In this document: positions 30,820 to 39,130 of the stretch, piece by piece
Position numbering within the stretch: position 1 is the stretch's first letter
Layout: each line of letters begins with the position of its first letter
Assembly: GCA_963758025.1 (NCBI GenBank)
Contig: CAVWUA010000001.1
Location: 1 to 64,000, forward strand
Origin: CAVWUA01 sp963758025
GTDB lineage: Bacteria > Planctomycetota > Planctomycetia > Isosphaerales > Isosphaeraceae
Length of the DNA: 64,000 nucleotides
Reading direction: 5' to 3'
Position numbers and translations under genes: made by a program
Notes under the pieces: generated by a model
The model's database searches: none
Told to the model about the DNA's origin: nothing
What the model saw: only the letters and a program-made list of their open reading frames with translations

Positions 30820-31900
30820 TCGGCCGGCCGTCGAAGACCATCGGCCGCCAGCCCGACCAGCGCTCGGCGACCGGCTCGGCCACCGGGTCGAGCAGGTAAC
30901 GGCGGGCGGTCCGGGTCAAGAGGTCGAGCCGACGGGGGTCGAGCGTCTCGTCGTACCCGCGAAACTCCATCATCGATCCGATCCGGTAGCCTGACCGCAT
31001 CGGCGTGATGGCGACGCGGTCCTCCTCGAAGATCAGGGGGATCGTCGGGCAGCGAGCCGGCCGGGGCATGGTGATCGAGTACCCCTTGCCCGGCTGGATC
31101 GGCACGCGGACCCCGAGGTGCCGGTCGAGCAACGGCGTCCACGCGCCGGTGGCGACGACGGCGGCATCGGCCGGCAGGTCCCCCGCCGACGTCTTGACCC
31201 CCTCCACGCGGTCCCCCCGCCGCCGGAACCCGAGGAATTCCGCCCCCTCGCGGAACGTCACCCCACGTTCTTCCAGCAAGTCGCGCCAGGAGTCCATCAG
31301 CCGGTCGGGGCGGAGGTGGGCGTCCCCCTCGTAATGCCAACCACCGGCCAGGCCAGGACACAAGGCCGGCTCCAGCGCATTGAGGGCCTCACCGTCGTAG
31401 CGGGTCGCCCCCAGGCCGAACTCCTCGCGGAGCAGGCGGTCGGTCTCTTCGTAGTGGGCCATCGCCCCGGGCGAGCGGAAGACGAACAGCAGGCCGCGTG
31501 TTTCCCACTCCACGTCGAACGGTTCCGTCGCAAACAGTTCGTCGTACAGGCTCCGCGACGAGTTCAAAAGGGCCTGGATGGCCCGGCCCGCCGCGTGCAT
31601 GTCGGCGGCGTTGCACTGTCGGGCGAAGCGGTAGAGCCAGTTCCACAGCGCCGGGTCGAACCGCGGGCGGATCGCCAGCGGCGAGTCCTTCTGAAGCAGC
31701 GTCCGCAAGGTCTGGCCGATCACCCCCGGCCCGGCCAGCGGGAGGACGTGGCTCGGGCAGACGAACCCGCAGTTCCCGTGCGAGGCCCCCTGCCCCACCC
31801 GCCCTTTGTCCAGGACCGTGACCGCGTGCCCGTCCCTCTGGAGATAATACGCGCAGGACAGGCCGATGACGCCCCCGCCGACGACGACCACGCGGCTCAT
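30659..31900 (-). CDS. FAD-dependent D-amino acid dehydrogenase (D-hydroxyproline dehydrogenase candidate)
   Basis: About 413 residues, intact. The N-terminal FAD-binding motif is VVVVGGGVIGLSCAYYLQ. The DadA-type features are a C-terminal GWRPMVFDGRPIIGP and a flavin-contacting AAGHGMLGLSMAPATGQL. The family oxidises D-amino acids such as D-proline and cis-4-hydroxy-D-proline to the imine. Its start overlaps the stop of the 4-hydroxyproline epimerase gene (ATGA at 31897-31900), so it would accept that enzyme's product, cis-4-hydroxy-D-proline, giving 1-pyrroline-4-hydroxy-2-carboxylate. The substrate is inferred from this neighbourhood, not from residues. Confidence 0.85.
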   Translation of the reverse strand: MSRVVVVGGGVIGLSCAYYLQRDGHAVTVLDKGRVGQGASHGNCGFVCPSHVLPLAGPGVIGQTLRTLLQKDSPLAIRPRFDPALWNWLYRFARQCNAADMHAAGRAIQALLNSSRSLYDELFATEPFDVEWETRGLLFVFRSPGAMAHYEETDRLLREEFGLGATRYDGEALNALEPALCPGLAGGWHYEGDAHLRPDRLMDSWRDLLEERGVTFREGAEFLGFRRRGDRVEGVKTSAGDLPADAAVVATGAWTPLLDRHLGVRVPIQPGKGYSITMPRPARCPTIPLIFEEDRVAITPMRSGYRIGSMMEFRGYDETLDPRRLDLLTRTARRYLLDPVAEPVAERWSGWRPMVFDGRPIIGPSPALDNVWIAAGHGMLGLSMAPATGQLVAELLGGRPPHIDPNPYAANRF

Positions 31901-32850
31901 GAAGGGACCCCCGTGCGGAACGGGTCGCGCGGGTCGAGCAGAAGCGTGGCCTCCGCCGTGACGAACGCGGTCCCGGCGATCCTCGGGATGAGCCGGCTCC
32001 CTTCCAGGCGGAACGACCCTTCAAAGAGACTGCCGACGATACTCTCCTGCCGCCACGTCTGCCCCGGCTGGAGTTTGCCGTCGGCGTGCAGGCAGGCGAG
32101 CTTGGCGCTCGTGCCGGTGCCGCAAGGGGAGCGGTCGTAGGCCCCTCCGGGGCAGAGCACGAAGTTGCGGCTGTCGGCATCGGGTCGGGTCGGTGGGCCG
32201 AACAGCTCGATATGGTCGATGATCGCGCCGTCCGCGCCGTTGACCCCCGAACGCTCCAGGGCACGACGGATGCGGCCGGTGAAATCGGTCAGCCGCTCGA
32301 CGTTTGCCAGGGTCAACGTCTGCCCGTGCTCGCTGACGAGGAAGAACCAGTTGCCACCCCAGGCCACGTCCCCCGTGACCGACCCGTGACCGTCCACCTC
32401 GACCGTGACGCCTTGGGCGAAGCGATAGCTCGGAACGTTCTCCAGGGCGACGGCGTTCGCTCCATCGTACTCGAACGCGATCGGCCCGACCGGCGTCTCC
32501 AGCCGGTGCCGCCCCGCGCCGATGCGTCCGAGGTGCCCGAGCGCCACGGCCACGCCGATCGTGCCGTGGCCGCACATGCCCAGATAGCCGACATTGTTGA
32601 AGTAGATGACCCCGGCGGCGCACGAGGGATCGGTTGGCGGGCCGAGCAAGGCCCCGACCAGCACGTCCGAGCCGCGCGGTTCGTTGACAATGGCCGCGCG
32701 GATCGGATCGAACCGCTCGCGGAAGACCGCCCGGCGCTCGTCCAGCGAGCCGCTCCCGAGGTCCGGCCCGCCGCCGATGACCACGCGGGTCGGCTCCCCC
32801 TCGGTGTGGGTGTCGATCACGTCGATGCGCTCAAATGCGTTGTCGCTCAT
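31897..32850 (-). CDS. 4-hydroxyproline 2-epimerase (proline racemase family)
   Basis: About 317 residues, intact. It has both catalytic cysteines of the racemase pair: MCGHGTIG near residue 92 and DRSPCGTGTSAKLA near residue 239. A Ser or Thr in place of the first Cys would indicate a 3-hydroxyproline dehydratase instead, so this is the two-base epimerase type. It interconverts trans-4-hydroxy-L-proline and cis-4-hydroxy-D-proline in the cytoplasm. It also carries THTEGEPTRVV at the N-terminus and NRALIDHIELF-like IIDHIELFGPP. It lies between an enolase-superfamily gene and the FAD dehydrogenase, overlapping the latter by four bases. Confidence 0.88.
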   Translation of the reverse strand: MSDNAFERIDVIDTHTEGEPTRVVIGGGPDLGSGSLDERRAVFRERFDPIRAAIVNEPRGSDVLVGALLGPPTDPSCAAGVIYFNNVGYLGMCGHGTIGVAVALGHLGRIGAGRHRLETPVGPIAFEYDGANAVALENVPSYRFAQGVTVEVDGHGSVTGDVAWGGNWFFLVSEHGQTLTLANVERLTDFTGRIRRALERSGVNGADGAIIDHIELFGPPTRPDADSRNFVLCPGGAYDRSPCGTGTSAKLACLHADGKLQPGQTWRQESIVGSLFEGSFRLEGSRLIPRIAGTAFVTAEATLLLDPRDPFRTGVPS

Positions 32851-32880
32851 GCGCGGTGACTCTTGAAAAAGTTCACGAGG

Positions 32881-33987
32881 TCAACCTCCGACCGACACGA
32901 CCGGCTCGCCCAGCACGTCCCACTTCGGCGCGATGCCCAGGCCGGGGGCGGTCGAGGCGGACATGCGGCCCCGAATGCGTTGGGGGGCGCCTTCGGCGGT
33001 GCTCACGGTGACGTAGCTGTTGAAGTCGGTGGCCGTGAAGCGGAATTCGTCCGGCGTGCTGTGGGCGAGGTGGGCGATCGCGGCGGTGGTGATGTCGCCG
33101 CCCCAGCTATCCTCGATCGTCATGGCGATGCCCAGGGCGACGCAGAGGTCGCGCGCCTGCCGGGCCCGGGTCAAACCGCCGAACTTGCTGATCTTGATGT
33201 TGACCACGTCCATCGCCAGGTCCGCATGACCTCGCAAGAGGGGACCAAGGCCGTCGATCACCTCGTCGAGCACGAACGGATGATCCGTCGCGCGGCGGAC
33301 CGCGAGGCATTCTTCATAGGTCGCGCACGGCTGCTCGATATAGACATCCACCTCCCGGACAGCCCGAACAACCCGCATCGCCTCGTGCCGCAGCCAGCCG
33401 GTGTTCGCGTCGGCGACGAGCCGGTCGCCCGGGTGGAGTTCCGCGGCGACGGCCCGGATGCGCTCGATGTCCACGTCGGGATCACCGCCGACCTTGAGCT
33501 GGAACCGCCGGTATCCCTCCGCGCGATAGCCCGCGACCCGCCTGGCCATCGCCTCGGGCGACTCCTGCGAGATCGCGCGATAGAGCGTGATCTCCTCGCC
33601 GAACCGTCCGCCGAGCAGGTGGCAGACGGGCAGGCCGGACGCCTGGCCGAGGAGGTCCCAGCAGGCGATGTCGATGGCGGATTTGACGTACGGATGCCCC
33701 TTCAAGGCCGCGTCCATGCGGCGGTTCAGCCGGTCGAGCTGGAGCGGGTCTTCGCCGATCAGGTGCGGGGCCAGCTCCCGGATTCCCGCGCGGCAGCCCT
33801 CGGCATAGGCCGGCAGATAGAACGGTCCGAGCGGGCAGACCTCGCCGTGACCGGCAAGCCCCTCGTCCGTCTCGACCCGCACGATCGTGCTATCGAAGAC
33901 GTTGACCGACTTGCCCCCCGACCACTGGTAACTCCCCTCGTGCAAGGGCAGCTCCACCCGGTAGGCCGCGATGCGAACGATCTTCAT
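32881..33987 (-). CDS. Enolase-superfamily enzyme (MLE subgroup), candidate cis-3-hydroxy-L-proline dehydratase
   Basis: About 368 residues, intact. ATG 33987 follows GAGGAA. The N-terminal capping domain (KIVRIAAYRVELPLHEGSY) is followed by the barrel: strand 2 RRFQLKVGGD, where the KxK first lysine is Gln; metal ligands VADANTGW (Asp), IEQPCATYEE (Glu) and VLDEVIDG (Asp); the distal lysine VNIKISKFGG; and the late strand MTIEDSWGGDI. In a characterised example an MLE-subgroup gene beside 4-hydroxyproline epimerase encodes a cis-3-hydroxy-L-proline dehydratase. The placement here is the same, so that is my best guess. A proline-betaine or other racemase is the alternative. Confidence 0.75.
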   Translation of the reverse strand: MKIVRIAAYRVELPLHEGSYQWSGGKSVNVFDSTIVRVETDEGLAGHGEVCPLGPFYLPAYAEGCRAGIRELAPHLIGEDPLQLDRLNRRMDAALKGHPYVKSAIDIACWDLLGQASGLPVCHLLGGRFGEEITLYRAISQESPEAMARRVAGYRAEGYRRFQLKVGGDPDVDIERIRAVAAELHPGDRLVADANTGWLRHEAMRVVRAVREVDVYIEQPCATYEECLAVRRATDHPFVLDEVIDGLGPLLRGHADLAMDVVNIKISKFGGLTRARQARDLCVALGIAMTIEDSWGGDITTAAIAHLAHSTPDEFRFTATDFNSYVTVSTAEGAPQRIRGRMSASTAPGLGIAPKWDVLGEPVVSVGG

Positions 33988-34009
33988 GTGTCGGTTCCTC
34001 CGCCTCAGC

Positions 34010-34921
34010 TCAGCGCGTCGTCGCGGCGGTCTGGGGCCGGGTGGCGATGCCGCGACGGAGGATCGCCAGGATGCGCTCGCGTTCCTCACCCACCAGGGGC
34101 AATCGCGGCGGGCGGACCGTCTCGGAACCGAGGCCGCACTCCTGCGCCGCGAGCTTGATGTATTGTACGAGCTTGACGTGTGTGTCGAGGTGCAGCAAGG
34201 GGGTGTACCAGCGGTACACGTCGCGGGCCTCCTCCCAGCGCCCGGCTTCGGCGAGGTCCCAGAGCAGACGATTCTCGGCCGGGAAGGCGTTGACCAGGCC
34301 CGAGACCCAGCCGGTCGCCCCCAGCAAGAGGCTCTCCAGCACCAGGTCATCGACACCACAGAACAACGTGTAGCGATCCCCGCACACGTTCTTCAGGTCC
34401 GTGATCCGCCGGACGTTCTCCGACGACTCCTTGATCGCCACCAGGGTCGGCACATCGGCCAGCTCAGCGAACATCTCCGGAGTGATATCGACGTGGTAGG
34501 CGACCGGGTTGTTATAGACCATGATCGGCAAATCGGTCGCATCCGCCACCGCGCGGAAGTGGGCCATCGTCTCGCGAGGGTCCGACTTGTACACCATCGC
34601 CGGCAGGACCATCAGCCCCTGGACGCCCGCCTTCCTGGCGTCGGCCGCGAACCGGCACGCCCCGGCCGTCGTGCACTCGGCCACCCCCGAGAGCACCGGA
34701 ACCCGCCCGCCAACATGCGCCACCGCCGCCCGCAGCACGTCGAGCTTCTCGGCGTACTCCAGCGAGCAGTTCTCCCCCACCGTCCCGAGCATGATCATCC
34801 CGTGGACCCCCGCCTCGATCATCCGGTCCAGGTGGCTCAAGGTCGCCGGGATGTCCAGCGCGAAATCGGGCTGAAACTCGGTGGTCGCCGCCGGAAAAAC
34901 GCCTCGCCATACGTCGCTCAT
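34010..34921 (-). CDS. DapA-family enzyme, candidate 1-pyrroline-4-hydroxy-2-carboxylate deaminase
   Basis: About 303 residues, the length of the DHDPS/NAL family. ATG 34921 follows GAGGAA. A (beta/alpha)8 barrel with the family Schiff-base lysine (TLVAIKESSENVR), the catalytic tyrosine (IMVYNNPVAYHVD) and the N-terminal GTVGENCSLEYAEK loop. It is the first gene of the leftward operon. In hydroxyproline degradation a DapA homologue removes ammonia and water from the imine made by the FAD dehydrogenase, giving 2-oxoglutarate semialdehyde. The neighbourhood supports that role. No semialdehyde dehydrogenase gene is present in the window, so the last step must be encoded elsewhere. Confidence 0.85.
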   Translation of the reverse strand: MSDVWRGVFPAATTEFQPDFALDIPATLSHLDRMIEAGVHGMIMLGTVGENCSLEYAEKLDVLRAAVAHVGGRVPVLSGVAECTTAGACRFAADARKAGVQGLMVLPAMVYKSDPRETMAHFRAVADATDLPIMVYNNPVAYHVDITPEMFAELADVPTLVAIKESSENVRRITDLKNVCGDRYTLFCGVDDLVLESLLLGATGWVSGLVNAFPAENRLLWDLAEAGRWEEARDVYRWYTPLLHLDTHVKLVQYIKLAAQECGLGSETVRPPRLPLVGEERERILAILRRGIATRPQTAATTR

Positions 34922-34960
34922 GTTCGTTTCCTCATCGATTCCCGACGGTCCCAAGGGGCA

Positions 34961-35015
34961 CGATTGACATTGCACACGATGACAACGATAATGATTTCGC
35001 ACGCAATGTCAATCG
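34961..35015. promoter_or_regulatory. 13-bp inverted repeat in the divergent hydroxyproline promoter
   Basis: CGATTGACATTGC (34961-34973) is the exact reverse complement of GCAATGTCAATCG (35003-35015). The arm centres are 42 bases apart, four helical turns. The repeat lies in the 111 bases between the deaminase start (34921) and the regulator start (35033), where one regulator could control both directions. It is probably the operator of the double-winged-helix GntR protein. Confidence 0.65.
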
Positions 35016-35032
35016 TCTGGAACCCGAGAATC

Positions 35033-35945
35033 ATGCCGACGACGATCCGCGAGTACATCGAGCGCGACCTGACCCGACGGATCGCCGACGAGCCGGGCCT
35101 GTCCGCCGATCTGACGCTCAAGGCCCTCTCCGAGCATTACCGCGTGAGCCTGACGCCGGTTCGCGAGGCTCTCCGGGCACTCGTGGATCAAGGCGTTTTG
35201 CTCAAAGACCAGGACGGCCGCGTGCGGATCAACCCGAAACGCCCGCGCCGCAAGGGGGAGACGACGCCCCCCGAACCGCCCCACCGCGCGGCGGATCTGG
35301 AAGCGGCGCTCACGGCCGAGATCATCGCCAGGAGCCTGCGGGGGGAGGCCGATTATCTCCGCGAGGAAGCCACCGCGCATCGCTTCGGCGCGGGCGCACG
35401 GCGATCCGGCAGGTCTTCGGCCGGCTGGCCGGTCGCGGCCTGATCGTCCATGAACCACGTCGCGGCTGGCGCGTGCGGCCGTTCGACGCCCGGGACCTCG
35501 ACGCCTATCTCGACGTCCGCGAGGTGCTCGAACGGAAAGCCCTTGACCTGGCCCGCCCGCACCTCGACGATCGGAACCTCCGGCGGATGCTCGACGGGAA
35601 CATTCCCGATTCCCGCGCCCTCGACTGGACAACGACCTGCACCGTTACCTTGTCGAGAAGTCAGGCAACTCCTATCTCCGCGACTTCTTCGACCGTCACG
35701 GCCCGTACTTCACCACCTTGCTCGACTACGCGGCCCCCGAAACAAGCCTCGTGGCGCGGGTGGCCGAGCAGCATCAGGAGATCCTCCAGGCCCTGCTCGA
35801 CCGCGACTGGCCGAAGGCCCACCGCGCCCTGGCCGACCACATCCGCGCCCAGCGGCCGATCATGCAGGAATTGATGCGCCGCATCGCCAGCGGCCAACCG
35901 CCCGAAATTCGTCACCCACGTCCGCCCCGGGAAGGAACGCGATGA
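35033..35945 (+). CDS. GntR-family regulator with two winged helices and FCD domain, frameshifted
   Basis: About 304 residues joined from three frames (shifts near 35400 and 35625). Residues 1-70 form one GntR winged helix (LSADLTLKALSEHYRVSLTP, VREALRALVDQG). After a basic Pro-rich linker, residues 85-150 form a second (LEAALTAEIIARSLRGEADY, REEATAHRFG, then RQVFGRLAGRGLIVHEPRRG). An FCD effector domain follows (LDAYLDVREVLERKALDLA, DLHRYLVEKSGN, EQHQEILQALLDRDWPKAH). Two DNA-binding domains per chain are unusual for GntR. It is divergent from the hydroxyproline operon and overlaps the peptidase start by ATGA, so it likely controls both. The start is preceded only by a weak ribosome site. 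Confidence 0.8.
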
Positions 35946-38194
35946 ACCGGACCCGCCACGCCTCGCTCGCCATTGTCGTCCTGTTGCTGTCGGGGATTCC
36001 CACCAACGGCCAGGGCACGAAACAGGACTACGACCGCGCGAATCGCCTGCACGAACTGACCCGCGACAAGGTCTTCAAGACCGGCGTCCAGGCCCACTGG
36101 TCCGAGGATGGCAACCGCTTCTGGTACCGCAACGATCTGCCGGAAGACGCCCGCGAATTTCTCATCGTGGATGCGACCCAAGGAGAACGCGGACCGGCCT
36201 TCGATCACGAGGCGCTCGCCAGGGCCTTGACCGAGGCCACCGGCGAGCCGCAAGACGCCGAGCGGCTGCCGTTCGACCGAATCACGGTCGAACCCGACGG
36301 CGCGATCCGGTTCGAGGCCAAGGACAAGGGCTGGCGATTCGACCCCGGCAGCGGCGATCTGACCGAGGCGGACAAGCCCCCGAAGGAGGACGAGGAGGAA
36401 TCGGAGCGGCAACGCCCACGCCGAGGGGACCGCCAGCGCGTCGAGTCAACCCGCGCCGAGGAGTCTCCCGACGGCCGCTGGGTCGCCTTCATCCGAGACC
36501 ACAACGTCCACCTGCGCGACTCGAAAAGCCGAGAGGAATTCCCGCTCAGCTTCGACGGCATCGAGAGCAACGCCTACGAGCCTCGCGTCTTCTGGGCGCC
36601 CGACTCCGCAAAACTCGTCGCCCTGCGCACGGAGAAGGGGGACGAACGCGAGATTCACATGATCGAATCCGCACCCGACGATCAGCTCCAGCCGAAGCTG
36701 CATTCGATGCACTACCTGAAGCCCGGCGATCGCGTGCCGATCAGCCGGCCGCACCTGTTCGACGTGGCGTCGAAGCAGGAGATTGCCGTGGCCGACACCC
36801 TCTTTCCGAACCCCTGGAGCATCGACGAAATTCGCTGGGCGCCCGACTCCTCCCGCTTCACCTTCCTGTACAACCAGCGCGGGCATCAGGTCCTCCGCCT
36901 CATCGCCGTCGATGCCGATTCCGGCGAGGCCACCGCGATCATCGATGAACAAAGTCCGACCTTCGTTGACTACGCTTTCAAGACATTCACGCACTACCTG
37001 GAAGAGTCCAACGAAATCATCTGGATGTCCGAGCGCGACGGCTGGAACCACCTGTACCTGATCGACGCTCAAACCGGGGCGGTCAAGAACCCGATCACGC
37101 AAGGGGAATGGGTCGTTCGCGGCGTGGATCGCGTGGACGAAGACGCGCGGCAGGTCTGGTTCCACGCCGGGGGGATCCATCCTGGGCAGGACCCGTACCA
37201 CGTTCATCATGCCCGCGTCAACTTCGACGGCAGCGGCCTGGTGCTCTTGACCGAGGGGGACGGCACGCACGAGGTCCGGTACTCGCCCGACCGCCGTTTC
37301 CTGATCGACACCTATTCGCGCGTGGATAGGCCCCCCGTGACCGAACTGCGGCGCACCGAGGATGGGAAACTCGTCTGTCCGCTCGAAGAGGCGGATTGGT
37401 CGGCTTTGCGGGAGACAGGCTGGCAGGTCCCCGAGCGGTTCGTCGCCAAGGGCCGCGACGGCACGACGGATATCTACGGCGTGATCTATCGCCCGACGAC
37501 GTTCGACCCGGAGACACGCTATCCGGTCATCGAGAAGATCTACGCGGGGCCTCACGATGCCTTCGTACCGAAGCGTTTTTCGCCGTATCACGATGCCCAG
37601 GCGATCGCCGAGTTGGGGTTCATCGTCGTGCAGATTGACGGCATGGGCACGAACTGGCGGTCCCGCGCCTTTCACGACGTTTGCTGGAAGAACATCGGCG
37701 ACTCGGGCTTCCCCGACCGCATCCTCTGGATGAAAGCCGCGGCGGAGACGCGTCCCTTCATGGACCTGAGCCGCGTCGGCATCTACGGCGGCTCGGCGGG
37801 AGGCCAGAGCGCCTTGCGGGCCTTGCTCGCGCACGGCGATTTCTACAAGGCGGCCTCGGCCGATTGCGGCTGTCATGATAATCGCATGGACAAAATCTGG
37901 TGGAACGAGGCGTGGATGGGATGGCCGGTCGGGCCGCATTACGCCGAGCAATCGAACGTCACCCAGGCGCACAAGCTCCAGGGAAAGCTGCTCCTGATGG
38001 TCGGCGAGCTGGACCGCAACGTCGATCCGGCCTCGACGATGCAGGTCGTCGATGCGCTGATCGAGGCCGACAAGGATTTCGAGCTGATCGTCTTCCCCGG
38101 CGCGGGGCACGGAGCCGGCGGCAGCCGTTACGGTCAGCGCCGGATGCGGGATTTCTTCGTGCGGAACCTGCTGGGCGTCGAGCCGCGGCGCTGA
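35942..38194 (+). CDS. Secreted S9 family peptidase (dipeptidyl-peptidase IV type)
   Basis: About 750 residues, intact. ATG 35942 opens a signal peptide (HASLAIVVLLLSGIPTNG). Residues about 40-480 form the DPP-IV beta-propeller (RFWYRNDLPEDAREFLIVD, ESPDGRWVAFIRDHNVHLR, LLTEGDGTHEVRYSPD). The C-terminal alpha/beta hydrolase has the nucleophile IYGGSAGGQSA (GxSxG), the acid in VGELDRNVDPAST and the histidine FPGAGHGAGGS. The enzyme removes dipeptides from the N-terminus, typically after proline. Its coupling to the hydroxyproline regulator suggests it feeds Pro/Hyp peptides, for example from collagen, to the divergent catabolic operon; that link is inference. Confidence 0.9.
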   Translation: MNRTRHASLAIVVLLLSGIPTNGQGTKQDYDRANRLHELTRDKVFKTGVQAHWSEDGNRFWYRNDLPEDAREFLIVDATQGERGPAFDHEALARALTEATGEPQDAERLPFDRITVEPDGAIRFEAKDKGWRFDPGSGDLTEADKPPKEDEEESERQRPRRGDRQRVESTRAEESPDGRWVAFIRDHNVHLRDSKSREEFPLSFDGIESNAYEPRVFWAPDSAKLVALRTEKGDEREIHMIESAPDDQLQPKLHSMHYLKPGDRVPISRPHLFDVASKQEIAVADTLFPNPWSIDEIRWAPDSSRFTFLYNQRGHQVLRLIAVDADSGEATAIIDEQSPTFVDYAFKTFTHYLEESNEIIWMSERDGWNHLYLIDAQTGAVKNPITQGEWVVRGVDRVDEDARQVWFHAGGIHPGQDPYHVHHARVNFDGSGLVLLTEGDGTHEVRYSPDRRFLIDTYSRVDRPPVTELRRTEDGKLVCPLEEADWSALRETGWQVPERFVAKGRDGTTDIYGVIYRPTTFDPETRYPVIEKIYAGPHDAFVPKRFSPYHDAQAIAELGFIVVQIDGMGTNWRSRAFHDVCWKNIGDSGFPDRILWMKAAAETRPFMDLSRVGIYGGSAGGQSALRALLAHGDFYKAASADCGCHDNRMDKIWWNEAWMGWPVGPHYAEQSNVTQAHKLQGKLLLMVGELDRNVDPASTMQVVDALIEADKDFELIVFPGAGHGAGGSRYGQRRMRDFFVRNLLGVEPRR

Positions 38195-38278
38195 CTCGCG
38201 CGGTGCGATCGGCCCGAATTCGCTATCATCGGGGTTTTCACTCGATCGTCACGCCAAAGCGAAAGGACGTCCCCGCGC

Positions 38279-39096
38279 ATGGACCTGCCCGAACTGACCG
38301 TTGCCGAGGAAGCCGCCCGCGCCGCGGCGCGGTCCTCGGACCGTATTTCCGCAAAGGGGTCGCCATGCGGAGCAAGGACATCGCCAACCTCGTCTCGGAT
38401 GCCGACGTCGAGGCCGAGCAGGCGATCGTCGCGGTGATCCGGCGGCACTTTCCCGACCATGACGTGCTCGGCGAGGAATCGCATCAAGGGGACACCCAGG
38501 CCGAGCATCTCTGGATCGTGGACCCGCTCGACGGGACGAACAACTTCCTGCACAAGGTCCCGCATTTCGGGATCTCGATCGCGTACTACCGCGCGGGGGA
38601 ACCGGTCTGCGGGATCGTCGTCAACCCCGCGACCGAGGACTGGTACACCGCCGTCCGGGGCCAGGGGGCCTTCCACAACGGCCAGCGCGTGCGGGTCGGC
38701 GAGCAGTCGCGGCTGGACGAGGTGCTCCTCGGCGTCGGCTTCTACTACGACCGGGGCGCGATGATGGAGGCGACCTTGCGGGCGATCGGCGACCTGTTCC
38801 GCCAGAACATCCACGGCATCCGCCGCTTCGGCACGGCCTCGCTCGACCTCTGCATGGTCGGCTCCGGCCTCTTCGGCGCGTTCTTTGAATACCAGCTCTC
38901 CCCCTGGGATTTCGCCGCCGGCCGCCTGTTCGTCGAGGAAGCCGGCGGGCGCGTCACCACCGCCCGGGGCGAGCCCCTGCCGCTGACCGTCACCAGCCTC
39001 CTCGCCTCCAACAGCCTCCTGCACGACGACACGCTCCGCGTCGTCCGCGCCCACCATCCGGGTGGCTCGCAAGGTCATCCGGGAGAGGTGGGTTGA
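38279..39096 (+). CDS. Inositol monophosphatase family protein, one frameshift
   Basis: About 272 residues. ATG 38279 gives MDLPELTVAEEAARAAA. One indel near 38330 shifts the frame before VLGPYFRKGVAMRSKDIAN. The metal-binding motifs of the family are complete: GEES near residue 64, WIVDPLDGTNNF near residue 83 and SPWDFAAGRLFVEEAGG near residue 205. It would hydrolyse a phosphomonoester such as inositol-1-phosphate, 3'-phosphoadenosine 5'-phosphate or fructose-1,6-bisphosphate in a Mg-dependent reaction; which one cannot be told. It follows the peptidase gene by 85 bases on the same strand. Confidence 0.85.
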
Positions 39097-39130
39097 ACTC
39101 GTTGTGAGGAGGTTCGGGGGACGATCCCCC

